Assembly (NCBI GenBank): GCA_029721515.1
Contig: CM056551.1
Location: forward strand, 31,171,220-31,235,219
Length of the DNA stretch: 64,000 nt
Source of the DNA: Synanceia verrucosa
Taxonomy: Eukaryota; Chordata; Actinopteri; Perciformes; Synanceiidae
Direction: 5' to 3'
Below, piece after piece: positions 1-11,239 of the stretch (positions are counted from its first letter, which is position 1; each line of letters starts with the position of its first letter). The notes below the pieces were generated by a model. It worked only from the letters and a program-made list of their open reading frames with translations, did not search any database and was not told the origin of the DNA. A program made the translations under genes and the position numbers.

Positions 1-3000
1 TAGTGTGTCGAAAAAAGCCACATTTTCAAATGTTAAAATAAGCTATCAAAAGGCCTGATTATACCATTTGGGATGAAAATATAGCAAAATTTCTTGAAAT
101 AAATTGAAAAAAATTTGACGTGTCTGAAATGAAAACGTCATACTATAATATGTCGAAAAACATCAAAAAAGTCAATTTTTCAAATGTTCAAATAAGTCAT
201 CAGAAGGCCATATTATGGCATTTGGGATGAAAATATAGCAAAATTTCTCGAAATAAATTAAAAAATTGGTAAAAATTTGCGTGTCTGAAATGTGGAAAAA
301 AACGTCAAAGTATAGTATGTCGAAAAATGTGGAAAAATCGAATTTTCAAATGTTCACATAAGTCATCAAAAGGCCTTATTATACCATTTGGGATGAAAAT
401 ATAGTAAAATTTCTTGAAATAAATTGAAAAATTGGCAAAAATTTGGCGTGTCTCAAAATGTGGAAAAAAAGTCTCAGTATAGTATGTCGAAAAAAGCCAA
501 ATTTTTAAATGTTAAAATAAGTTATGAAAAGGCCATATTATGGCATTTGGGATGAAAATATAGTAAAATTTCTTGAAATAAATTGAAAAATTGGCAAAAA
601 TTTGGCGTGTCTCAAAATGTGGAAAAAAAGTCTCAGTATAGTATGTCGAAAAAAGCCAAATTTTCAAATGTTAAAATAAGCTATCAAAAGGCCTGATTAT
701 ACCATTTGGGATGAAAATATAGCAAAATTTCTCGAAATAAATTCGAGATAAAGTCATAAGAAGGCCATATTATGGCATTTGGGATGAAAATATAGCAAAG
801 TTTCTTGAAATAAATTGAAAAATTGGCAAAAATTTGGCGTGTCTGAGATGTGGAAAAAAACGTCATAGTATAGTATGTCAAAAATGTCAAAACAGTCAAA
901 TTTTCAAATGTTAAAATAAGTCATCAGAAGGCCATATTATGGCATTTGGGATGAAAATATAGCAAAGTTTCTTGAAATAAATTGAAAAATTGGCAAAAAT
1001 TTGGCGTGTCTGAGATGTGGAAAAAAACGTCATAGTATAGTATGTCAAAAATGTCAAAACAGTCAAATTTTCAAATGTTAAAATAAGTCATCAGAAGGCC
1101 ATATTATGGCATTTGGGATGAAAATATAGTAAAATTTCTCAAAATAAATTGAAAAATTGGCGATAATTTTGTGTGTCTCAAAATGTGGGAAAAAAAGTCA
1201 TAGTATAGTATATTGAAAAAAGTCAAAAAAGCCAAATTTTTAAATGTTAAAATAAGTTATGAAAAGGCCATATTATGCGATTTGGGATGAAAATATAGCA
1301 AAATTTCTTGAAATAAATTGAAAAATTGGCAGAAATTTGGCGTGTCTGAAATGTGGAAAAAAAACCTCATACTATACTATGTCAAAAATGTCAAAACAGT
1401 CAAATGTTAAAATGAGTCATCAAAAGGCCTGATTATACCATTTGGGATGAAAATATAGCAAAATTTCTTGAAATTGAAAAATTGGCAAGAATTTGGCGTG
1501 TCTGAAATGTGGAAAAAAAACGTCACACTATAGTATGTCGAAAAATGTCAAAAAAGTCAAATTTTCAAATGTTAAAATAAGTTATGAAAAGGCCATATTA
1601 TGGCATTTGGGATGAAAATATAGTAAAATTTCTTGAAGTAAATTGAAAAATTGGCAAAAATTTTGCGTCTGAAATGTGAAAAAAACATCATACTATAGTA
1701 TGTCAAAAATGTCAAAACAGTCAAATGTTAAAATGAGTCATCAAAAGGCCTGATTATACCATTTGGGATGAAAATATAGCAAAATTTCTTGAAATTGAAA
1801 AATTGGCAAGAATTTGGCGTGTCTGAAATGTGGAAAAAAAACGTCACACTATAGTATGTCGAAAAATGTCAAAAAAGTCAAATTTTCAAATGTTAAAATA
1901 AGTTATCAAAAGGCCATATTATGGCATTTGGGATGAAAATATAGCAAAATTTCTTGAAGTAAATTGAAAAATTGGCAAAAATTTTGCGTCTGAAATGTGA
2001 AAAAAACATCATACTATAGTATGTCAAAAATGTCAAAACAGTCAAATTTTCAAATGTTAAAATAAGTTATGAAAAGGCCATATTATGGCATTTGGGATGA
2101 AAATATAGTAAAATTTCTCGAAATAAATTGAAAAATTGGCAAAAATTTTGCGTGTCTGAAATGTGGAAAAAAAAATCTCAGTATAGTGTGTCGAAAAAAG
2201 CCACATTTTCAAATGTTAAAATAAGCTATCAAAAGGCCTGATTATACCATTTGGGATGAAAATATAGCAAAATTTCTTGAAATAAATTCGAGATAAAGTC
2301 ATCAGAAGGCCATATTATGGCATTTGGGATGAAAATATAGCAAAGTTTCTTGAAATAAATTGAAAAATTGGCGATAATTTTGTGTGTCTCAAAATGTGGG
2401 AAAAAAAGTCATAGTATAGTATATTGAAAAAAGTCAAAAAAGCCAAATTTTTAAATGTTAAAATAAGTTATGAAAAGGCCATATTATGCGATTTGGGATG
2501 AAAATATAGCAAAATTTCTTGAAATAAATTGAAAAATTGGCAGAAATTTGGCGTGTCTGAAATGTGGAAAAAAAACCTCATACTATACTATGTCAAAAAT
2601 GTCAAAACAGTCAAATGTTAAAATGAGTCATCAAAAGGCCTGATTATACCATTTGGGATGAAAATATAGCAAAATTTCTTGAAATTGAAAAATTGGCAAG
2701 AATTTGGCGTGTCTGAAATGTGGAAAAAAAACGTCACACTATAGTATGTCGAAAAATGTCAAAAAAAGTCAAATTTTCAAATGTTCACATAAGTCATCAA
2801 AAGGCCATATTATGGCATTTGGGATGAAAATATAGCAAAATTTCTTGAAGTAAATTGAAAAATTGGCAAAAATTTTGCGTGTCTCAAAATGTGGAAAAAA
2901 AGTCTCAGTATAGTATGTCGAAAAAAGCCAAATTTTCAAATGTTAAAATAAGCTATCAAAAGGCCTGATTATACCATTTGGGATGAAAATATAGTAAAAT

Positions 3001-3430
3001 TTCTTGAAGTAAATTGAAAAATTGGCAAAAATTTTGCGTGTCTCAAAATGTGGAAAAAAAGTCTCAGTATAGTATGTCGAAAAAAGCCAAATTTTCAAAT
3101 GTTAAAATAAGCTATCAAAAGGCCTGATTATACCATTTGGGATGAAAATATAGCAAAATTTCTCGAAATAAATTCGAGATAAAGTCATCAGAAGGCCATA
3201 TTATGGCATTTGGGATGAAAATATAGCAAAGTTTCTTGAAATAAATTGAAAAATTGGCAAAAATTTGGCGTGTCTGAGATGTGGAAAAAAACGTCATAGT
3301 ATAGTATGTCAAAAATGTCAAAACAGTCAAATTTTCAAATGTTAAAATAAGTCATCAGAAGGCCATATTATGGCATTTGGGATGAAAATATAGCATAGTT
3401 TCTTGAAATAAATTGAAAAATTGGTTATCT
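1..3430. repeat. AT-rich satellite, units of about 165 bp, with higher-order duplication
   Basis: The whole stretch is a head-to-tail array in which the phrase catttgggatgaaaatatag recurs about every 150-175 bases, each time followed by a diverged copy of the same AT-rich text. Some units are shortened (about 70 bases, e.g. near 704-775 and 2248-2320), which breaks the register. Longer blocks are repeated nearly identically: 615-900 matches 3046-3330, and about 1165-1530 matches about 2370-2730. This shows amplification of multi-unit blocks. Open frames inside it are by-products of the repeat. It may lie in an upstream ENTR1 intron or outside the gene. Confidence 0.9.
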
Positions 3431-4768
3431 GAAATGTGGAAAAAAAAAAAACAAACTCATGGTATTGTATGTCAAAAATCTCTCAATTAATACACAAGCA
3501 CACTTTCCCAATCAGAGGTCGACTGATCACGGTGAATCACAGCCACTTTTATCTTCTCTTGTTTTCGGACTGGTGGCGCGTTGTGACGTCATCATGGAGG
3601 AGGCGTTGCTGCAAACCTGTGCACCAATCCGGGGCTCTGGACCGATCTCAAGGGCAGAGCTGTGACAGCATGAACCATACCCAGTCAGTTTGAAAACATC
3701 ATTGTATAGTCTGCTGAAAAAAGGAAAAAAATTCAAATGTCAAATATTGTCATGAAAAGGCCATATGATGATACTTATTATGAAATTGTAGTATAATTTT
3801 TTTTTTTTATAACTTTTTATTTTCTCATATTCAAATCAGTGCAATCCCTGTAATTACAGAATGTGTTCTGTCCAAACACTGGATATTTCCCCCCACCCAT
3901 AACGAGGAGGAGTCAACTTAACAATACCGTGGCTAGGTCTAACTCGAGCATCAAGACATAATAAATCATATAAACCCTACAGAGGGGATTAGTAAGATAA
4001 AAAAAAATGAAATAAAAAAGAAAGACAAACAGGTTATATAAATATATATCACCTACTATGTCACAATTCCTGAACATCCTATTACTCTTACATTGGGACA
4101 GATATGGTGTCAAGGTACAAGCCCCATTTCAGAAAGTACTTTTCCATTCTGTCTTGCATCCTGTACAACATCCTTTCATATGCAGCTACTTTGCCTAGCT
4201 CAGTCATGCAACTAAAATTGTAATATGTTTTATTAAAATAAAATAAAAAAATAGCAATAATTTTGTCAGAAAATGTGGGAAAAAGTTAGTGTAGTATGTC
4301 GAAAGAAAACAAAAAATAAATTCAAGTTTCACAGTTAATACATGTGAATTACCATGGAGAGAAAGTGTCCAAGGTGATGAAGCGCAACATCAAGCTGAAG
4401 GTAATGGACTTCCTCCTCTCCACCACGTCACTCAGCACCAGCATATGAAGATGAAGCCTGACTGGTCTGCACAACCACTACTCCACCAGGTAGACTGGAT
4501 CCATGGATACCTGTGAGATGAGAACGCACAGGGACTACGAGGCACAAAACTAATCTGCAGCATGTGTTAAAGGGAGGAAGAGTAAACACTTCCTCTTCTC
4601 CACTACTCTAACAGATACAACCTGAGCAGCATCGCCTCTTCTCCATCTCACCACCATCACGACAGACGAAGCCTGGATGACACCACCTCCTTCTTAACAA
4701 GTAGCCTCAGCTCACGGACACCTGGGAGCTGAGAGCACAGGGGCTCCGGGGAAGAAGTCTGGTTAATA
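3431..4768. other. non-array stretch, no confident gene
   Basis: After a degraded last satellite unit there is a more complex island at about 3480-3700 with a consensus CRE, then AT-rich sequence with poly-T runs (3797-3840) that resembles the tail of an old retroposon. At 4345-4430 there is a short open stretch ending in AAG|GTAATG on the plus strand. It could be an upstream ENTR1 exon, but its translation does not resemble the ENTR1 region I know. No gene is called here. Confidence 0.5.
3584..3591. promoter_or_regulatory. consensus CRE palindrome TGACGTCA
   Basis: A perfect TGACGTCA lies in the GC-richer island between the satellite and the next repeat, followed by a short ATG-initiated frame. 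Presence of the motif is certain; any function is unproven. Confidence 0.35.
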
Positions 4769-5672
4769 ACCATGGACCGATCCAAGGAGTCCAGACCTGT
4801 AGCAGACCTATGGACCGAACCAAGCAGTCCAGACCTGTAGCAGACCTATGGACTGATCCAAGGAGTCCAGACCTGTAGCAGACCTATGGACCGAACCAAG
4901 CAGTCCAGACCTGTAGCGGAACTATGGACTGATCCAAGGAGTCCAGACCTGTAGCGGACCTATGGACCGAACCAAGGAGTCCAGACCTGTAGCGGAACTA
5001 TGGACCGATCCAAGGAGTCCAGACCTGTAGCGGAACTATGGGCCGATCCAAGGAGTCCAGACCTGTAGCGGACCTATGGGCCGAACCAAGGAGTCCAGAC
5101 CTGTAGCGGACCTATGGACCGATCCAAGGAGTCTAGACCTGGAGCGGAACCATGGACCGATCCAAGGAGTCCAGCCCTGGAGCGGAACCATGGACCGATC
5201 CAAGGAGTCCAGACCTGTAGCGGAACCATGGACCGATCCAAGGAGTCCAGACCTGTAGCGGAACCATGGACCGATCCAAGGAGTCCAGACCTGGAGTGGA
5301 ACCATGGACCGATCCAAGGAGTCTAGACCTGTAGCAGACCTATGGACTGATCCAAGGAGTCCAGACCTGTAGCAGACCTATGGACTGATCCAAGGAGTCC
5401 AGACCTGTAGCAGACCTATGGACTGATCCAAGGAGTCCAGACCTGGAGCGGAACCATGGACCGATCCAAGGAGTCTAGACCTGGAGTGGAACCATGGACC
5501 GATCCAAGGAGTCTAGACCTGTAGCAGACCTATGGACCGATCCAAGGAGTCCAGACCTGTAGCGGAACTATGGGCCGAACCAAGGAGTCTAGACCTGTAG
5601 CGGACCTATGGGCCGAACCAAGGAGTCTAGACCTGGAGTGGAACCATGGACCGATCCAAGGAGTCTAGACCT
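4769..5672. repeat. minisatellite, 38 bp unit, about 24 copies
   Basis: The array has 38-base units built around gatccaaggagtccagacc, with variants (gatcc/aaacc, tgtagcgg/tggagcgg, cctatgg/accatgg). It ends about 140 bases before the acceptor of the ENTR1 penultimate coding exon, so it is probably intronic. Open frames on both strands here only reflect the repeat. Confidence 0.92.
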
Positions 5673-5814
5673 TCGAGACCCGAGCAGCAGAACTATAACA
5701 TGTTGACGTGTGACATAAATATTCACAGTGTAATATATTGAAAAATATGACGATAATGATGAGGATACGATAGTTTTTGTGTTGAGATGAACCTCATGTC
5801 TGTTTGCTCCTCAG

Positions 5815-6128
5815 GTGGAAGTCGACTCTCTGCGGTCCGACAATGACAGCTTGAAGGCTGCAGAATCAGACGTTGTCACGACGATGAGACGCAATGCTCA
5901 AGTGGCATCAGAATACCTGAACAAGACGGCAAGCCACGCCCACTCCTCCATTGGGTTGGTACCTGGGAACAGATGTGTGAGGGGGAGGAGTTTAACTCTC
6001 TTATAACCTGTTTGCTTGCCTGTCTGTCTGCCTGCAGTCAGCTGCTGAGGGAAGCAGAGACTCTCCGACTGGTCTCTGAGCTGCTGCAGTCCATCGACAA
6101 GATCTCCATCCTGGACTCAGAGTCCTGA
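5815..6128 (+). CDS. ENTR1: ENTR1 (SDCCAG3) C-terminus, last two coding exons
   Basis: Two exons splice cleanly: 5815-5954 (after tgctcctcag, before GTTGGT) and 6038-6128 (after cctgcag, ending in TGA). Together they encode about 76 residues ending ...SIDKISILDSES. The C-terminal pattern (AETLRLVSELLQSIDKIS, preceded by RRNAQVASEYL and HAHSSIGQLL) matches the C-terminus of endosome-associated trafficking regulator 1 as I recall it (AETL-LVAEIL-SIDRIS). ENTR1 is a coiled-coil protein of endosome recycling and cytokinesis. SNAPC4 and CARD9 in this window are its neighbours in human, which supports the call. Upstream exons were not recognised and may lie left of the window or between repeats. 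The intron phase is consistent (2 bases carried over). Confidence 0.82.
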
Positions 6129-6251
6129 ACCCTCCAGACCTCCTCCAAACTTTCTAGAACCCCTCCAGAGCTCCTCCAGACAGGATGACATGGTCAGACT
6201 GAGGTCACCAGGACTCCTCACTGATCGTTTTCAGTGTCATTAGTTAAAAAG

Positions 6252-6257
6252 AATAAA
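6252..6257 (+). terminator. candidate poly(A) signal of ENTR1
   Basis: AATAAA lies 124 bases after the ENTR1 stop codon and before the large array, so it is the likely 3' end signal. Confidence 0.5.
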
Positions 6258-6419
6258 AGAGCTGCAGTTTGTTGTTGTAAATTATTAATACATTATGATG
6301 ATTGATGTTTATTTACCTGAGAGGAAGCAGGAAGAGAAGGAACACCTGTGATTAGCTTAGCTTAGATATAAAAAAGTAACATTTTCAAATGTCAAATAAA
6401 GTCTCCAAAAGGCCCCAAT

Positions 6420-9400
6420 ATTATAGCATCTAATAGAAATACTAGTAGAATATAAATACTAGTAGAACATAAATACTAGTAGAAATACTAGAGGAGCAGC
6501 GATGCCAGTAGAAATACTAGTAGAACATAAATACTAGTAGAAATACTAGTAGAACATAAATACTAGTAGAAATACTAGAGGAGCAGCGATGCCAGTAGAA
6601 ATACTAGTAGAACATAAATGCTAGTAGAAATACTAGTAGAACATAAATACTAGTAGAAATACTAGTAGAACATAAATACTAGTAGAAATACTAGAGGAGC
6701 AGCGATGCCAGTAGAAATACTAGTAGAACATAAATACTAGTAGAAATACTAGTAGAACATAAATACTAGTAGAAATACTAGAGAATACTAGTAGAAATAC
6801 TAGTAGAAATACAGTAGAAGCATAAATACTAGTAGATAGTAGAAATACTAGTAGAAATACTAGTAGAAATACTAGTAGAACATAAATACTAGTAGAAATA
6901 CTAGAGGAGCAGCGATGCCAGTAGAAATACTAGTAGAACATAAATACTAGTAGAAATACTAGTAGAACATAAATACTAGTAGAAATACTAGAGAACATAA
7001 ATGCCAGTAGAAATACTAGTAGAACATAAATGCTAGTAGAAATACTAGTAGAACATAAATACTAGTAGAAATACTAGAGGAGCAGCAATGCCAGTAGAAA
7101 TACTAGTAGAACATAAATACTAGTAGAAATACTAGAGTAGCAGCGATGCCAGTAGAAATACTAGTAGAACATAAATGCTAGTAGAAATACTAGTAGAACA
7201 TAAATACTAGTAGAAATACTAGTAGAACATAAATACCAGTAGAAATACTAGTAGAACATAAATACTAGTAGAAATACTAGTAGAACATAAATACTAGTAG
7301 AACATAAATACTAGTAGAAATACTAGAGGAGCAGCGATGCCAGTAGAAATACTAGTAGAACATAAATGCTAGTAGAAATACTAGTAGAACATAAATACTA
7401 GTAGAAATACTAGTAGAACATAAATGCTAGTAGAAATACTAGTAGAACATAAATACTAGTAGAAATACTAGAGGAGCAGCGATGCCAGTAGAAATACTAG
7501 TAGAACATAAATACTAGTAGAAATACTAGTAGAACATAAATACTAGTAGAACATAAATGCTAGTAGAAATACTAGTAGAACATAAATGCTAGTAGAAATA
7601 CTAGTAGAACATAAATGCTAGTAGAAATACTAGTAGAACATAAATACTAGTAGAAATACTAGTAGAACATAAATACTAGTAGAAATACTAGAGGAGCAGC
7701 GATGCCAGTAGAAATACTAGTAGAACATAAATACTAGTAGAAATACTAGTAGAACATAAATACTAGTAGAAATACTAGAGGAGCAGCGATGCCAGTAGAA
7801 ATACTAGTAGAACATAAATACTAGTAGAAATACTAGTAGAACATAAATGCTAGTAGAAATACTAGTAGAACATAAATGCTAGTAGAAATACTAGTAGAAC
7901 ATAAATACTAGTAGAAATACTAGTAGAACATAAATACTAGTAGAAATACTAGTAGAACATAAATACTAGTAGAAATACTAGAGGAGCAGCAATGCCAGTA
8001 GAAATACTAGTAGAACATAAATACTAGTAGAAATACTAGAGGAGCAGCGATGCCAGTAGAAATACTAGTAGAACATAAATGCTAGTAGAAATACTAGTAG
8101 ACCATAAATACTAGTAGAAATACTAGTAGAACATAAATACTAGTAGAAATACTAGTAGACCATAAATACTAGTAGAAATACTAATAGAACATAAATACTA
8201 GTAGAAATACTAGTAGAACATAAATACTAGTAGAAATACTAGAGGAGCAGCGATGCCAGTAGAAATACTAGTAGAACATAAATACTAGTAGAAATACTAG
8301 TAGAACATAAATACTAGTAGAAATACTAGTAGAACATAAATGCTAGTAGAAATACTAGTAGAACATAAATACTAGGAGAAATACTAGTAGAACATAAATA
8401 CTAGTAGAAATACTAGTAGAACATAAATGCTAGTAGAAATACTAGTAGAACATAAATGCTAGTAGAAATACTAGTAGAACATAAATACTAGTAGAAATAC
8501 TAGTAGAACATAAATACTAGTAGAAATACTAGAGGAGCAGCGATGCCAGTAGAAATACTAGTAGAACATAAATACTAGTAGAACATAAATGCTAGTAGAA
8601 ATACTAGTAGAACATAAATACTAGTAGAAATACTAGAGTAGCAGCGATGCCAGTAGAAATACTAGTAGAACATAAATGCTAGTAGAAATACTAGTAGAAC
8701 ATAAATACTAGTAGAAATACTAGAGGAGCAGCGATGCCAGTAGAAATACTAGTAGAACATAAATGCTAGTAGAAATACTAGTAGAACATAAATGCTAGTA
8801 GAAATACTAGAGAACAGTATACTAGTAGAAATACTAGTAGAACATAAATTCTAGTAGAAATACTAGAAGACCATACATTCTAGTAGAAATACTAGTAGAA
8901 CATAAATACTAGTAGAAATACTAGTAGACCATAAATACTAGTAGAAATACTAGTAGGAACATAAATGCCAGTAGAAATACTAGTAGAACATAAATACTAG
9001 TAGAAATACTAGTAGAACATAAATACTAGTAGAAATACTAGTAGAACATAAATACTAGTAGAAATACTAAATACTAGTAGAAATACTAGTAGAACATAAA
9101 TGCCAGTAGAAATACTAGTAGAACATAAATACTAGTAGAAATACTAGAGGAGCAGCGATGCCAGTAGAAATACTAGTAGAACATAAATGCTAGTAGAAAT
9201 ACTAGTAGAACATAAATGCTAGTAGAAATACTAGTAGAACATAAATACTAGTAGAAATACTAGAGGAGCAGCGATGCCAGTAGAAATACTAGTAGAACAT
9301 AAATACTAGTAGAACATAAATGCTAGTAGAAATACTAGTAGAACATAAATGCTAGTAGAAATACTAGTAGAACATAAATGCTAGTAGAAATACTAGAGGA

Positions 9401-10905
9401 GACATAAATGCTAGTAGAAATACTAGTAGAACATAAATACTAGTAGAAATACTAGTAGAACATAAATGCTAGTAGAAATACTAGTAGAACATAAATACTA
9501 GTAGAAATACTAGAACTTGATGCTAGAAATACTAGTAGAACATAAATACTAGTAGAAATACTAGTAGAACATAAATGCTAGTAGAAATACTAGTAGAACA
9601 TAAATACTAGTAGAAATACTAGAGGAGCAGCGATGCCAGTAGAAATACTAGTAGAACATACTAGTAGAACTAGTAAATACTAGTAGAAATACTAGTAGAA
9701 CATAAATGCTAGTAGAAATACTAGTAGAACATAAATGCTAGTAGAAATACTAGTAGAACATAAATACTAGTAGAAATACTAGTAGAACATAAATACTAGT
9801 AGAAATACTAGTAGAACATAAATGCTAGTAGAAATACTAGTAGAACATAAATACTAGTAGAAATACTAGTAGAGACATAAATACTAGTAGAAATACTAGT
9901 AGAACATAAATACTAGTAGAAATACTAGTAGAACATAAATACTAGTAGAAATACTAGTAGGAGACATAGAAATACTAGTAGAACATAAATACTAGTAGAA
10001 ATACTAGAGGAGCAGCAATGCTAGTAGAAATACTAGTAGAGACATAAATACTAGTAGAAATACTAGAGGAGCAGCAATGCCAGTAGAAATACTAGTAGAG
10101 ACCATAAATACTAGTAGAAATACTAGTAGAACATAAATGCTAGTAGAAATACTAGTAGACCATAAATACTAGTAGAAATACTAGTAGAACATAAATACTA
10201 GTAGAAATACTAGTAGACCATAAATACTAGTAGAAATACTAATAGAACATAAATACTAGTAGAAATAGTAGTAGAACATAAATACTAGTAGAAATACTAG
10301 TAGCAGTAGCTAGTAGAACATACTAGTAGAAATACTAGAGTAGAAATACTAGTAGAACATAAATACTAGTAGAAATACTAGAGGAGCAGCAATGCCAGTA
10401 GAAATACTAGTAGAACATAAATACTAGTAGAAATACTAGAGGAGCAGCGATGCCAGTAGAAATACTAGTAGAACATAAATACTAGTAGAAATACTAGTAG
10501 AACATAAATGCTAGTAGAAATACTAGTAGAACATAAATACTAGTAGAAATACTAGTAGAACATAAATGCTAGTAGAAATACTAGTAGAACATAAATACTA
10601 GTAGAAATACTAGTAGAACATAAATGCTAGTAGAAATACTAGAAGAGCAGCAATGCCAGTAGAAATACTAGAGGAGCAGCAATGCCAGTAGAAATACTAG
10701 TAGAACATAAATACTAGTAGAAATACTAGTAGAACATAAATGCTAGTAGAAATACTAGTAGAACATAAATACTAGTAGAAATACTAGTAGAACATAAATG
10801 CTAGTAGAAATACTAGTAGAACATAAATGCTAGTAGAAATACTAGTAGAACATAAATGCTAGTAGAAATACTTGAGGAGAAGCGACGCCAGTAGAAATAC
10901 TAGTA
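6420..10905. repeat. 4.5 kb array of actagtagaa-type units between convergent gene ends
   Basis: Tandem units of about 26 bases alternate actagtagaacataaat with actagtagaaat. A second unit type carrying gaggagcagcgatgccag is interspersed at intervals. The array is rich in ACTAGT palindromes. Scattered indels (e.g. 6781-6850, 9660-9690, 10300-10340) and fading edges indicate unequal exchange and slippage. It fills the intergenic space between ENTR1 (plus) and CCDC180 (minus). Confidence 0.95.
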
Positions 10906-11196
10906 GAATTACGAGTAGAGTAGTATAACTAGTAGAAATATTATTAGAATAGAACTACAAGTAGAACTATTGGTAGACTAGGAATACTAGTAGAGTAGTA
11001 TAACTAGTACAGTAGGAGTAGTGGCACAGTAGTAGTACTGGTATTATTGCAGTACCAGACGTCTGGTAATGGATGAATATAAACATGACTCACTCTAAAG
11101 GCTCGATCAGTGATTATTACTGGGGCTCTATGTAAAGGGTAACCCTGAATCTCCAACAGTTAAAGCCAGACACTGATTCATTGATTACTCAAGTTG
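10906..11196. other. degraded array edge and short intergenic sequence
   Basis: The first part (to about 11040) is decayed array sequence. The rest is unique sequence downstream of CCDC180 with no recognisable feature. Confidence 0.5.
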
Positions 11197-11202
11197 TTTA
11201 TT
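11197..11202 (-). terminator. candidate poly(A) signal of CCDC180
   Basis: TTTATT on the plus strand reads AATAAA on the minus strand, 38 bases after the CCDC180 stop codon at 11242-11240. Confidence 0.5.
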
Positions 11203-11239
11203 AACAAACAAACAGCCAATCAGCTGCTGGCATCCCCCT

